A DNA stretch of 64,000 nt from Nocardioides sp. Root240. Its GTDB lineage: Bacteria; Actinomycetota; Actinomycetes; Propionibacteriales; Nocardioidaceae. The stretch lies in the NCBI RefSeq assembly GCF_001428825.1, contig NZ_LMIT01000001.1, positions 470,258-534,257 of the forward strand, given 5' to 3'. A program made the translations under genes and the position numbers. Positions within the stretch are counted from its first letter, which is position 1, and the number at the start of each line of letters is the position of its first letter. The notes below the pieces were generated by a model, which saw only the letters and a program-made list of their open reading frames with translations, did no database searches and was not told the origin of the DNA. Below, piece by piece: positions 16,153 through 24,265 of this stretch.

Positions 16153-17634
16153 TCAGTGGCCGCCGTGCGCCCCCTCGGGCGCGTTCGCCTTCGACGGCAG
16201 CAGCAGCGCCATCGCGATCACCACGACGCCGATCACCGCACCGGCGAAGAAGGCCCACTGGAGGCCGCCCATGAAGGCGTCGGCGTCGTTGACGCCGTCC
16301 GCGGCCAGGCTCTCCGTGCGGTTGGTCATGATCACGACCAGCAGCGCAGTGCCGATCGCGCCGGAGACCTGCTGGAGCGTCCCGAGCAGCGAGCTGCCGT
16401 GCGAGTACAGCTGCGGCGACAGGTCACCGAGGCCGATGGTGAACACGGGCGTGAAGATCATCGCCAGGCTGACCATCAGCGCAACGTGGAGCGCCAGGAT
16501 CGCGGCATAGGGCGTGTCCACGCCGATGCGGCTCATGCCGAAGAGCAGCGCGACCATCGCCACCGCGCCCGGGATGACGAGCGGGCGGGCGCCGATCCGG
16601 TCGTAGGCCTTGCCGACCTGCGGGCCGAGCAGGCCCATCGCCAGACCACCGGGCATGACCAGGAGACCGGTCTGCAGCTCAGTGAGGCCCCGGAGGTTCT
16701 GCAGGTAGAGCGGCAGCAGGATCATCGAGCCGAGGAAGGCCATGAAGCCGGCCGACATCAGCACGAGCGACACGGTGTAGTTGCGGTGGCGCAGGGTGCG
16801 CAGGTCCATCAGCGGGCGCTCGAGGCGCTGGAGACGCAGCTGCAGCACGGCGAAGGCGGCGATCAGGACCACGCCACCGCCGATCAGGGCGGTCGGCAGC
16901 GGCCACTCGGCGTTGCCGACCTTGCTGAGCCCGAAGACGAAGCTGCTGAAGCCGCCGGCGGCGAGCACGACGCTGGTCCAGCTGACCGGGCTGCTGGTGG
17001 TCTCACCGACGTTCTCGAGCTGGCGGAAGCCGAACAGGCCGACCAGGATCGCGATGGGCAGCACCGCGACGAAGATGAACCGCCACGAGCCGAGCTCGAG
17101 CAGGACACCGGACACGGCCGGGCCCATCGCCGGGGCGCAGGACATCGCCAGCGTGACCTGGCCCATGACACGACCGCGGTCCTGGGCGGCGACCACCGTC
17201 ATCAGCGTGGTCATCAGCAGCGGCATCATGACCGCCGTACCGCCGGCCTGGACGACCCGGCCGACGAGCAGGAAGCCGAACGTCGGCGCAATGGCCGCGA
17301 TCAGGGTTCCGGTGCTGAAGGTGATCATCGCGGTGGCGTACGCCGTGCGCGTGGTCACCCGCTGGAGGAACCACCCCGTGACCGGGATGACGGCAGCCAT
17401 GGTCAGCATGAAGACCGTCAGCGCCCACTGGGCGGTGCTCTCGGTGATCTTGAAGTCCGACATCAGCGTCGGGACGGCGTTGACCAGGGTGGTCTCGTTG
17501 AGGATCACGACGAAGGTCGCCGCGACCAGGAGCTTGATCACGAGCGGAGTGCGGCCCGGGGTCCCCGCGCTGCTGAACTCCTGCTCGAAGTCGGCGATGT
17601 CGCCGGTCTCGGTGGGCCCGGTGGGCGCAGTCAT
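16153..17634 (-). CDS. MFS transporter, DHA2 (EmrB/QacA-like) drug exporter
   Basis: A 493-residue membrane protein with about 14 hydrophobic segments. Helix 1 carries VVILNETTLVNAVPTLMSDF, a variant of the DHA2 signature, and motif-C-like SCAPAMGPAVSGVLLE lies near residue 165. DHA2 family members export drugs and other toxic compounds using protons. ATG 17634 is preferred over upstream in-frame starts because AGGA lies seven bases before it and the N terminus then fits relatives. It is alone on its transcript; the 227 bases upstream hold a near-palindrome at 17752-17789. The substrate is not evident. Confidence 0.87.
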   Translation of the reverse strand: MTAPTGPTETGDIADFEQEFSSAGTPGRTPLVIKLLVAATFVVILNETTLVNAVPTLMSDFKITESTAQWALTVFMLTMAAVIPVTGWFLQRVTTRTAYATAMITFSTGTLIAAIAPTFGFLLVGRVVQAGGTAVMMPLLMTTLMTVVAAQDRGRVMGQVTLAMSCAPAMGPAVSGVLLELGSWRFIFVAVLPIAILVGLFGFRQLENVGETTSSPVSWTSVVLAAGGFSSFVFGLSKVGNAEWPLPTALIGGGVVLIAAFAVLQLRLQRLERPLMDLRTLRHRNYTVSLVLMSAGFMAFLGSMILLPLYLQNLRGLTELQTGLLVMPGGLAMGLLGPQVGKAYDRIGARPLVIPGAVAMVALLFGMSRIGVDTPYAAILALHVALMVSLAMIFTPVFTIGLGDLSPQLYSHGSSLLGTLQQVSGAIGTALLVVIMTNRTESLAADGVNDADAFMGGLQWAFFAGAVIGVVVIAMALLLPSKANAPEGAHGGH

Positions 17635-17751
17635 GAGAGGTCCTATCGGTTGGTTGGCGTGGTCCAGCGGTGGCCGACCAGGGTGACGCCGGATCGAGTC
17701 GGGCGGCCGCCGCTTCACCAGTTCCACGAACGAGCCGACACCGTTTCGACA

Positions 17752-17789
17752 TGTCCGGGGCAGAAAAATCATCGGTCCGCCCCGGGACA
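17752..17789. other. Imperfect inverted repeat upstream of the MFS gene
   Basis: TGTCCGGGGC (17752-17761) and GCCCCGGGACA (17779-17789) pair with one bulged base around an AT-rich loop. It lies about 75 bases beyond the stop of the oxidoreductase gene and 120 before the MFS start. It could end the former transcript or bind a regulator of the latter. The rest of 17635-17861 shows nothing else that I can name. Confidence 0.35.
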
Positions 17790-17861
17790 CTGACAGGAGT
17801 CAATCGTCCAGCACCGACAGTCATTCCCGCCAACGGTTAAATCGACGGGAGCAGGTGGGGA

Positions 17862-18836
17862 TCAGCGGGTGAAGACGATCTTCCCGAACACGTCGCCGGA
17901 GGCCATGGCCGCGAAGCCGTCGCGCGCCTCGGTCATCGGCAGCACGCGGTCGATCACCGGCCGGGCGCCGGTCGCGTCGAGCATCGTGACCAGGGACGCG
18001 AGCTCGTCGCGGGTGCCCATCGTCGAGCCGATGACGCTGAGCTGGAGGAAGAAGATCCGGGTCAGCTCGGCGTCGTCGAGGTTCGGGCCGGACGTCGTGC
18101 CGGAGATGACGATCTTGCCGCCGGGGCGCAGCGCCCGGATGGAGTGCGACCAGGTCGCCCGGCCGACGGTCTCCATGACCGCGTCGACCTTGATCGGCAG
18201 CCGCGCACCGGACTCGAACACCTCGTGCGCGCCGAGCTCGAGCGCCTTGGCGCGCTTGGCCTCGTCACGGCTGGTGGCGAGCACCCGCAGGCCGCCGGCC
18301 CGTGCGAGCGTGATCAGCGCGGTCGCCACGCCGCCGCCGGCGCCCTGCACCAGGACGGTGTCGCCCGCCTTGAGGCCACCTTGGGTGAACAGCATCCGGT
18401 ACGCCGTCAGCCAGGCCGTCGGGAGGCAGGCCGCCTCCTCGAAGGACATCGACGCGGGCTTCGGGACGACATTGCGGCGGGGCACGATCACCTGGTCGGC
18501 CAGCGTGCCCTGGTGCCGCTCGGAGAGCAGCGACCGGCGCGGGTCGAAGGTCTCGTCACCGGTCCACGCCGGGTCGGACACGACCGCGTGGACGACGACC
18601 TCGTTGCCGTCCTCGTCGTACCCGGCGGCGTCGCAGCCCAGGATCATCGGCAGCGCCTCGGCCTTGAGGCCCACGCCGCGCAGCGACCAGAGGTCGTGGT
18701 GGTTCAGCGAGGCGGCCTTGACGGTCACGGTCGTCCAGCCGTCGGGGGCGACCGGGTCGGGCCGTTCCCCCAGCACGAGGCCGGTCAGCGGGTCGTCGGC
18801 GGAGCTGGCGAAGGAGTCTGCGTAGACGGCGAACAC
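17862..18836 (-). CDS. Zinc-type alcohol dehydrogenase/quinone oxidoreductase (MDR superfamily)
   Basis: A 324-residue MDR enzyme. The N-terminal catalytic domain has the usual SLNHHDLWSLRG and GCDAAGYDEDGNEV phrases; the Rossmann part holds VLVQGAGGGVATALITLARA (about residues 165-183). It lacks the four-cysteine structural zinc lobe, so it belongs to the smaller quinone oxidoreductase-like branch, probably NADPH-dependent. The substrate is unknown. It starts with GTG six bases after TAGGTT (18843-18848 on the minus strand), a leaderless arrangement. Confidence 0.85.
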   Translation of the reverse strand: MFAVYADSFASSADDPLTGLVLGERPDPVAPDGWTTVTVKAASLNHHDLWSLRGVGLKAEALPMILGCDAAGYDEDGNEVVVHAVVSDPAWTGDETFDPRRSLLSERHQGTLADQVIVPRRNVVPKPASMSFEEAACLPTAWLTAYRMLFTQGGLKAGDTVLVQGAGGGVATALITLARAGGLRVLATSRDEAKRAKALELGAHEVFESGARLPIKVDAVMETVGRATWSHSIRALRPGGKIVISGTTSGPNLDDAELTRIFFLQLSVIGSTMGTRDELASLVTMLDATGARPVIDRVLPMTEARDGFAAMASGDVFGKIVFTR

Positions 18837-18896
18837 GGACTCAACCTATCGAGGCCGCCGGTCACCCCGGCACCCCCGTTCGGGGTACGGACCCCG

Positions 18897-20084
18897 TCAG
18901 GCGCGGGCGACGCCGTCGCGGCGCGCGGCCTCGGCCACTGCCGCGGCGACCGCCGGACCGACCCGCGGGTCGAACGGCGACGGGATCACGAAGTCCTCGG
19001 CGAGGTCGTCGCCGACGAGGGCGGCCAGCGCGTCCGCGGCGGCCACCTTCATGTTCTCGGTGATCGAGCTGGCGTGGACGTCGAAGGCACCCCGGAAGAT
19101 GCCCGGGAAGGCCAGCACGTTGTTGATCTGGTTGGGGAAGTCCGACCGGCCGGTCGCGACGACCCGGGCGTGGCGGTGGGCCACCTCCGGGTGCACCTCG
19201 GGGTTCGGGTTCGCCATCGCGAAGATGATCGCGTCGTCGGCCATCGTCGCGACGACCTCCTCCGGGACCGTGCCGCCGGAGACACCGATGTAGACGTCGG
19301 CGCCGTCGAACGCCTCGGCCAGCGTGCCGCGGCGGCCACACAGGTCTGCGGTGAGCTCGGCGAGCGCCTTCTTCGACGCGGTGAGGTCGGTGCGGTCGGA
19401 GCTGACGACGCCCTTGCGGTCGGTGACCGCGATGTCCTTGACGCCCGCGGCGAGCAGGATCTTGGCGATCGCCACGCCCGCGGCGCCGGCGCCGGAGATG
19501 ACCACGCGGGTCGACTCGGCGGTGCGACCGGTGAGCTTGAGCGCGTTGACGAGGGCCGCGAGGGTCACCACGGCGGTGCCGTGCTGGTCGTCGTGGAAGA
19601 CGGGGATGTCGAGGGCCTCCTTGAGGCGGTCCTCGATCTCGAAGCAGCGCGGGGCCGAGATGTCCTCGAGGTTGATGCCACCGAAGCTCGGCGCCAGCCG
19701 CACGACGGTCTCGATGATCTCCTCGACGTCGGTCGTCGCCAGGCAGATCGGGATGCCGTCGACGCCGCCGAACTGCTTGAACAGGACGGCCTTGCCCTCC
19801 ATGACCGGCATCGCGGCGGCGGGGCCGATGTCGCCCAGGCCGAGCACGGCGGTGCCGTCGGTGACGATGGCGACCGTGTTGGGGACCCACGTGTAGTGGC
19901 GGGTCAGCTCGGGATCCGCTGCGATCGCCTCGCACACCTCGGCGACGCCGGGGGTGTACGCGAGCGAGAGCTGGTCCTTGGTGCTGACGTCGGCCGTGGG
20001 TACGGTCGCCATCTTCCCGCCGAGGTGCAGGTCGAACACCGGCTCGCCAGCGCGCGGGTGCGGGGTAGGAAGGTCAGCAGCCAC
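18897..20084 (-). CDS. NAD(P)-dependent malic enzyme
   Basis: A 395-residue malic enzyme of the short bacterial class. Catalytic Tyr43 is in LAYTPGVAEVC and Lys98 in MEGKAVLFKQFGG; metal ligands are Glu140-Asp141 in LEDISAP and the FHDDQHGTAVV aspartates near 165. The nucleotide site is VVISGAGAAGVAIAKILLAAG. It decarboxylates malate to pyruvate, giving NAD(P)H. GTG 20084 is chosen because it gives the N-terminal length of relatives, with GGGAG 11 bases upstream; another GTG lies at 20102. No ACT or phosphotransacetylase extension is present. Confidence 0.92.
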   Translation of the reverse strand: MAADLPTPHPRAGEPVFDLHLGGKMATVPTADVSTKDQLSLAYTPGVAEVCEAIAADPELTRHYTWVPNTVAIVTDGTAVLGLGDIGPAAAMPVMEGKAVLFKQFGGVDGIPICLATTDVEEIIETVVRLAPSFGGINLEDISAPRCFEIEDRLKEALDIPVFHDDQHGTAVVTLAALVNALKLTGRTAESTRVVISGAGAAGVAIAKILLAAGVKDIAVTDRKGVVSSDRTDLTASKKALAELTADLCGRRGTLAEAFDGADVYIGVSGGTVPEEVVATMADDAIIFAMANPNPEVHPEVAHRHARVVATGRSDFPNQINNVLAFPGIFRGAFDVHASSITENMKVAAADALAALVGDDLAEDFVIPSPFDPRVGPAVAAAVAEAARRDGVARA

Positions 20085-20165
20085 GAAGAGCAATGCTCCC
20101 ACACCGCCGACCTGCCACCGTCCGCAGTCCGGATGACACAGGTCACAGGGTGTCCTGCCGGGAGG

Positions 20166-20513
20166 TCAGAGCACCCGAGGACGCGGCCAGAGCCGCGCCC
20201 AGGCCACTCCGAGGACGTCCTCGGCGGCGATCGCCCCGCGGTGGCGGGAGTCCACGCCCTGCTCCGGGTTGTCGCCGAGCAGCCACCACCGCTCCCCCCG
20301 TGCCTCGGCCGCCCGCTTCACCACCGCGGTGCCGTCCGGGAAGCGCGCGACCACGACCCGACCCGGTCGGACGCGGGCGCCGTAGGCGACCAGCAGCCGG
20401 TCCCCGGGACGCAGCGTGGGCCGCATCGAGTCCCCCCGTACGACGGCGAGGCCGACCCGGCGTCGTACCGACGGGTGGTCCGCGTGCCGACCTCCCGTTG
20501 CCTCGGGTTCCAT
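20166..20513 (-). CDS. sodX: Nickel-type superoxide dismutase maturation protease
   Basis: A 115-residue member of the S26 signal peptidase family. Nucleophile Ser29 lies in VVRGDSMRPTLRPGD and the general base Lys66 in GTAVVKRAAE; GDNPEQGVDSRHRGAI is the later conserved box. There is no membrane segment, unlike true leader peptidases. It is divergent from sodN, the standard pairing; the protease removes the SodN N-terminal extension to free the histidine that binds nickel. ATG 20513 fits the family start; longer in-frame starts overlap sodN. Confidence 0.88.
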   Translation of the reverse strand: MEPEATGGRHADHPSVRRRVGLAVVRGDSMRPTLRPGDRLLVAYGARVRPGRVVVARFPDGTAVVKRAAEARGERWWLLGDNPEQGVDSRHRGAIAAEDVLGVAWARLWPRPRVL

Positions 20514-20580
20514 GCCGAGTAGTGTCGCAGTCAGCAGTTCGATTCCCCGTGACACAAGCCGAAACAGAGGAGAGGACCAC

Positions 20581-20991
20581 ATGTTCTCGCGTCTCACCCG
20601 CAAGCTCGTCGCCCCGTCGATCGAGGTCTCCGCCCACTGCGACCTGCCCTGTGGTGTCTACGACCCGGCCCAGGCCCGCATCGAGGCCGAGTCGATCAAG
20701 GCCGTCATCGCGAAGGTCGCCGACAGCGACGACCCGGACTTCCGCACGCGCGCGGTCCTGATCAAGGAGCAGCGCTCCGAGCTGGTCAAGCACCACCTGT
20801 GGGTGCTGTGGACCGACTACTTCAAGCCCCCGCACTTCGAGAAGTACCCGCAGCTCCACACGCTGGTCAACGAGGCGACCAAGCTCGCCGGTGCCGCCGG
20901 CACCAAGGGCACGCTCGACGCCGCCGTGGCCGACCAGCTGCTCGCGAAGATCGACGAGATCGCCGAGATCTTCTGGGAGACGAAGAAGTGA
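20581..20991 (+). CDS. sodN: Nickel superoxide dismutase
   Basis: A 136-residue NiSOD precursor. The nickel hook HCDLPCGVYDP begins at His19, so cleavage after Ala18 exposes the ligand His1, with Cys2 and Cys6 of the mature chain. The remainder (YFKPPHFEKYPQLH and a C terminus FWETKK) is typical of the family. It removes superoxide in the cytoplasm. A good ribosome site, GAGGAGAGGA, precedes the ATG. The reading frame ends two codons after the last conserved Glu-Thr; a second copy of the 3' coding end 120 bases on would continue Lys-Lys-Ala-stop, so the stop seems to come from an inserted element. Confidence 0.96.
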   Translation: MFSRLTRKLVAPSIEVSAHCDLPCGVYDPAQARIEAESIKAVIAKVADSDDPDFRTRAVLIKEQRSELVKHHLWVLWTDYFKPPHFEKYPQLHTLVNEATKLAGAAGTKGTLDAAVADQLLAKIDEIAEIFWETKK

Positions 20992-21097
20992 GCCGGAGCC
21001 AGCGAGCTCGCCTGCGTGACGGATTCTCGTCACGCGCCAAGGTGCGAGCTCGCTGGCTCGCGGCGAACGCCTGAAGTCGCGCGAGCGAAGCGAGCGC
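20989..21097. mobile_element. 109-bp palindromic element at the end of sodN, flanked by 11-bp direct repeats
   Basis: AGACGAAGAAG occurs at 20978-20988 (last codons of sodN) and at 21098-21108. Between them lie 109 bases with a large hairpin: 16-bp arms at 20996-21011 and 21044-21059, and an inner 8-bp stem at 21014-21021 with 21028-21035. After the second direct repeat the sequence reads GCC TGA, which restores the usual sodN ending. The simplest reading is insertion of a small palindromic element with target duplication. No transposase is encoded, so it would be non-autonomous. Confidence 0.6.
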
Positions 21098-21142
21098 AGA
21101 CGAAGAAGGCCTGAGGCAGGACCTTCGTCCTCTTTTCGGGAG

Positions 21143-21166
21143 CCGCGCACCCCTCGGGGTGCGCGG
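21143..21166 (+). terminator. Hairpin terminator after sodN
   Basis: CCGCGCACCCC (21143-21153) pairs perfectly with GGGGTGCGCGG (21156-21166) around two bases. A T-rich stretch (TTCCTGTCATTT) follows. It is the first strong terminator downstream of sodN. Confidence 0.8.
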
Positions 21167-21260
21167 TTCCTGTCATTTCGGGCATCCCCGCCGATCGACC
21201 CCTCACGTACCCGGGCTCATCCCCTGACGCCCGGGGCCAACCGGAGGGAGACACCCCGCG

Positions 21261-22037
21261 ATGCATCGCGCCCTGATCAAGCTCGTCCTCACCCTGGCCG
21301 TCGGCCTGGGCCTCACCCTGACGTCCGTCGGCGTCCCGGCCAACGCGGCGCCGGCCGCGGAGACCGCGGTCGCTGCCGCCCCCGCCACCGCCAACTGCAG
21401 CAGCCAGCAGGCTGCGTACGGCCAGTCGCAGGCCACCTACGCCAAGCGGCACCGCGCCTACCAGAAGGCCCGCACCGCGGTCCAGAAGGCCAACAAGGCG
21501 CTCAAGAAGGCCGCCGCCCACAAGGCCAAGGGCAAGAAGGCGAAGAAGGCCAAGAAGGCCAAGGTCGCCAAGGCGAAGCGGAACGTCGCCAAGACCAAGC
21601 GGACCTACGCCAAGGCCAAGGCCGCGCAGCGGAAGGCCGCCTCCGCCCGCGCCACCGCCCGGAAGCGCTACGAGGACTGCAAGGCCGTCCCCGCGGGTCC
21701 GACCGCGAGCCCGGTGCAGGCCCTGTGCGACGCCGGCATCCCGCAGCCGATCTGCGACACCCTGGCCAGCCTGATCCCGAGCGGCAGCACCGCCAGCCCG
21801 CTCGCCCTGCTGTGCAGCAGCGCCCCGCAGGCCCAGCCGCTGTGCGACCTGATCTCCACCGGCACCGCGCCCGACCCGGCCACGCTGCTCACGATCGTCG
21901 ACCAGGTCCTCAGCGCCCTGGGCCTCGACGACCTGCTCGGCCAGCTGCTCGACGGCCTGGGCCTCGGCGACGTGCTCGACGAGACCGGTCTCGGCGACCT
22001 GCTCGACCTGCTCGGTCTCGGCGGCCTGCTGCCCTGA
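21261..22037 (+). CDS. Secreted lysine/alanine-rich coiled protein
   Basis: A 258-residue protein with a Sec signal peptide (MHRALIKLVLTLAVGLGL, cleavage near residue 30 after ANA). Residues 50-135 are a highly basic helical stretch with repeated AKKAKKAK-type runs, which recalls the tails of DNA- or polyanion-binding proteins. Then come two Cys-containing segments (ALCDAGIPQPICDTL, LLCSSAPQAQPLCDLI) and a hydrophobic Leu/Gly/Asp-rich C terminus with the repeat LGLDDLLGQLLDGLGLGD. I know no named family. The ATG has GGAGGGAG upstream. It may bind to an anionic surface outside the cell; that is inference from composition. Confidence 0.75.
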   Translation: MHRALIKLVLTLAVGLGLTLTSVGVPANAAPAAETAVAAAPATANCSSQQAAYGQSQATYAKRHRAYQKARTAVQKANKALKKAAAHKAKGKKAKKAKKAKVAKAKRNVAKTKRTYAKAKAAQRKAASARATARKRYEDCKAVPAGPTASPVQALCDAGIPQPICDTLASLIPSGSTASPLALLCSSAPQAQPLCDLISTGTAPDPATLLTIVDQVLSALGLDDLLGQLLDGLGLGDVLDETGLGDLLDLLGLGGLLP

Positions 22038-22050
22038 CCCGCACCGGTAC

Positions 22051-22090
22051 GACGGACGGCCGCGCCCCGCACGGGGCGCGGCCGTTCGTC
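22051..22090 (+). terminator. Hairpin terminator
   Basis: ACGGCCGCGCCCC (22056-22068) pairs with its exact complement (22073-22085) around GCAC; four further pairs extend the stem after one mismatch. It follows the stop of the lysine-rich protein gene by 14 bases. Confidence 0.85.
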
Positions 22091-22157
22091 GTCCCCGAGA
22101 AGGCCATGCCCTAGGCTCACCCCGAGTTCAGGTCCCCACTTCACTCGGAGGAGCGGC

Positions 22158-22574
22158 ATGTCCGAGACGAGCGTCCCCGCGGCCGGCCCGGCCACGACCG
22201 ATCCCGCGGAGGTCGAGCTGCGGCTGCCCGCCGACGGCGCATACGCCTCGGTGCTGCGCACCCTCACCGCGGGGCTGGCCGCCCGCCTCGACTTCACCCT
22301 CGACGACATCGAGGACCTGCGCATCGCCGTCTCGGAGGCGGCCGCGATGGTCCTCGACGAGGCCGACGAGGGGACCGTGCTCGACTGCCGCTTCCGCCTC
22401 CTGCCCGGTGAGCTGGCCATCACGATCGGCGCCGTCGCCCAGGAGCCCGCCGCCCCCGACTACGAGAGCTTCGGCTGGCAGGTCCTGGCGACCCTCGCCG
22501 CCGAGGCTGCCATCGACTCAGCCCCCGGCCACTACGCCGTGCGCCTGACGGTCCGGTCCTCGCTCGAGTCATGA
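22158..22574 (+). CDS. Anti-sigma regulatory factor, RsbW-like ATPase fold
   Basis: A 138-residue protein of the GHKL (HATPase_c) anti-sigma class. The ATP-site region reads LDDIEDLRIAVSEAAAMVLDEAD, where the N-box glutamate/asparagine position holds Glu-Ala-Ala; the later G-box is weak, as in UsfX-type proteins. It should bind and hold the sigma factor encoded next, with which it overlaps by four bases (ATGA). Release would need an anti-anti-sigma factor, and none is in the window. The gene has GGAGG nine bases before its ATG and a TAGGCT box at 22112 as a possible promoter. Confidence 0.87.
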   Translation: MSETSVPAAGPATTDPAEVELRLPADGAYASVLRTLTAGLAARLDFTLDDIEDLRIAVSEAAAMVLDEADEGTVLDCRFRLLPGELAITIGAVAQEPAAPDYESFGWQVLATLAAEAAIDSAPGHYAVRLTVRSSLES

Positions 22575-23380
22575 CCATCGACCGTTCTCGGGACGATCGG
22601 CGGTCGGTGTCGATCGAGCAGACCCGCCGCCGCAGCGCCGAGCTCTTCGTGGTGTTCCGCGACGAGTTGGCGTCCCAGGCCGAGCGCGACACCGCGCGCG
22701 ACAGCCTCGTCCACCTGCACCTGCCGCTCGTCGAGCACTGCGCCCGGCGCTTCCGCAACCGTGGCGAGCCCTACGAGGACCTGGTCCAGGTCGGCACGAT
22801 CGGCCTGATCAAGTCCGTCGACCGGTTCGACACCGAGCGCGGGGTCGAGTTCTCGACGTACGCGACCCCGACGATCATCGGCGAGATCAAGCGCTACTTC
22901 CGCGACAAGGGCTGGGCGATCCGGGTGCCGCGGCGGCTGCAGGAGCTGCGCATGCAGATCAGCGCCACCACCGCGGAGCTCACCCAGAGCCTGGGCCGCT
23001 CCCCCACGGCCCGCGAGCTCGCCGAGGCCATCGGCTGCTCGGTCGAGGAGATCGTCGAGGGCCTGGAGTCGAGCAACGCCTACTCCACGCTCTCCCTCGA
23101 CGCCACCGACGACGACTCCGACGGCGGTGCCGGGCAGAGCATGCTCGACGCGATGGGCGTCGACGACGAGGCCCTCGAGCACGTCGAGATCCGCGAGTCG
23201 GTCAAGCCGCTGCTCGAGAACCTCCCGCCGCGGGAGAAGAAGATCCTGCTGCTGCGGTTCTTCAAGAACATGACCCAGTCGCAGATCGCCGAGGAGATCG
23301 GCGTCTCGCAGATGCACGTCTCGCGGCTGCTCAGCCGCACGCTCGAGCAGCTGCGTCAGTCGCTGGAGTCCGAGGCCTGA
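22571..23380 (+). CDS. RNA polymerase sigma factor, SigB/SigF/SigG family
   Basis: A 269-residue sigma factor. Region 2 (EPYEDLVQVGTIGLIKSVDRFDTERGVEFSTYATPTIIGEIKRYFRD), region 3 (RVPRRLQELRMQI to AEAIGCSVEEIVEGL) and region 4 (LPPREKKILLLRFFKNMTQSQIAEEIGVSQMHVSRLLSRTLEQLR) are all present. It belongs to the stress/sporulation SigF group of actinobacteria. Its partner is the RsbW-like protein encoded just upstream in an ATGA overlap. The 3' end overlaps the convergent membrane protein gene by 25 bases. Confidence 0.94.
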   Translation: MTIDRSRDDRRSVSIEQTRRRSAELFVVFRDELASQAERDTARDSLVHLHLPLVEHCARRFRNRGEPYEDLVQVGTIGLIKSVDRFDTERGVEFSTYATPTIIGEIKRYFRDKGWAIRVPRRLQELRMQISATTAELTQSLGRSPTARELAEAIGCSVEEIVEGLESSNAYSTLSLDATDDDSDGGAGQSMLDAMGVDDEALEHVEIRESVKPLLENLPPREKKILLLRFFKNMTQSQIAEEIGVSQMHVSRLLSRTLEQLRQSLESEA

Positions 23381-23781
23381 TCGTCGCCGGCCGTGGGGTC
23401 GCGGTCGAGGGCGTGCAGCGTGTCGGGGTGCAGCATCCCGGCCAGCACGATGCCCGCGCAGATCACGAGCACGATCGCGACGGCGACGTGCTCGCGGATG
23501 TTCCAGGCGAGCCCGAGCATGATCAGCTGGGTGATCAGCGCCGGTCCGCGCGCCCAGGACGAGCGACGGCGCAGGCCCCACGCGGCGGCGAGCAGCACCA
23601 CGCCGTAGGCGGCGAAGAAGAAGGTCGTCGACAGGCCCAGTGAGCGCCGCTCGTCGGCGAGGTTGGCCGTCTCCATCACTGCCAGGAACAGCAGGACGAT
23701 GCCCTGCACGGCGACGAGCGAAGCGGCCGCGGTGAGCGGCGGCGGGTTGGGCGACGACGTGCCGACGGGTCCCTGGGTCAC
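23356..23781 (-). CDS. Hypothetical four-helix membrane protein
   Basis: A 141-residue protein with four hydrophobic segments (about residues 17-34, 47-65, 75-92 and 96-113 from GTG 23781) and a polar C-terminal tail with DRDPTAGDD. I recognise no family. GTG 23781 is preferred to ATG 23847: TAGGGT lies eight bases before it (23790-23795), a leaderless pattern seen repeatedly in this window, and the longer form would add an unlikely proline/glycine-rich head. It overlaps the 3' end of the sigma gene tail to tail. Confidence 0.6.
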   Translation of the reverse strand: MTQGPVGTSSPNPPPLTAAASLVAVQGIVLLFLAVMETANLADERRSLGLSTTFFFAAYGVVLLAAAWGLRRRSSWARGPALITQLIMLGLAWNIREHVAVAIVLVICAGIVLAGMLHPDTLHALDRDPTAGDDQASDSSD

Positions 23782-23898
23782 GGTCGCCCACCCTATCCGC
23801 GGGGGCTCCCCAGCCGGCGCCGGGAGTTTTGTGACCCATCGAACCACCTGAATTGCTTGATTCGTGAACGAATCCTTGGAACTCTTGCGGGAGCGATC

Positions 23899-23912
23899 GT
23901 GAAGCCGTTCAC
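23899..23912. promoter_or_regulatory. CRP-type palindrome upstream of whiB1
   Basis: GTGA-N6-TCAC (GTGAAGCCGTTCAC) matches the CRP consensus core exactly and lies 67 bases before the whiB1 ATG. In M. tuberculosis whiB1 is controlled by the CRP homologue Rv3676, so a site here is plausible. Use by a CRP-like protein is inferred. Confidence 0.6.
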
Positions 23913-23978
23913 TTTTGCGGTTTCACGTGTGCCCTCTGACCGGGCCCCGGTACGTATGGAAAGCGAGCATCTCCACCC

Positions 23979-24233
23979 ATGGATTGGCGACACCGTTCCG
24001 CATGCCTCGACGAGGATCCGGAGCTGTTCTTCCCGATCGGCAACACCGGCCCGGCCATCCTCCAGATCGAGGAGGCCAAGGCGGTCTGCCGACGCTGCGA
24101 CGTGCGCGAGCAGTGCCTCGCGTGGGCGCTCGAGGCGGGGCAGGACCACGGTGTCTGGGGTGGGCTCAGCGAGGACGAGCGCCGCGCGCTGAAGCGCCGC
24201 AACGCCCGGGCCCGCGTCCGCCAGCCAGTGTGA
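23979..24233 (+). CDS. whiB1: WhiB1-type iron-sulfur transcription factor
   Basis: An 84-residue WhiB protein. The four cysteines that hold a 4Fe-4S cluster are Cys9, Cys37, Cys40 and Cys46. DEDPELFFPIGNTGPA and the VWGGLSEDERRALKRRNARA turn-plus-basic tail are those of WhiB1 (WblE in Streptomyces). It binds the primary sigma factor and responds to nitric oxide in relatives. A CRP-type site lies upstream. As in M. tuberculosis, pdtaS follows on the opposite strand, tail to tail, here 32 bases away. Confidence 0.95.
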   Translation: MDWRHRSACLDEDPELFFPIGNTGPAILQIEEAKAVCRRCDVREQCLAWALEAGQDHGVWGGLSEDERRALKRRNARARVRQPV

Positions 24234-24265
24234 GCCGCGGCCGCGCACGCGGCTGACCCGGGGAC

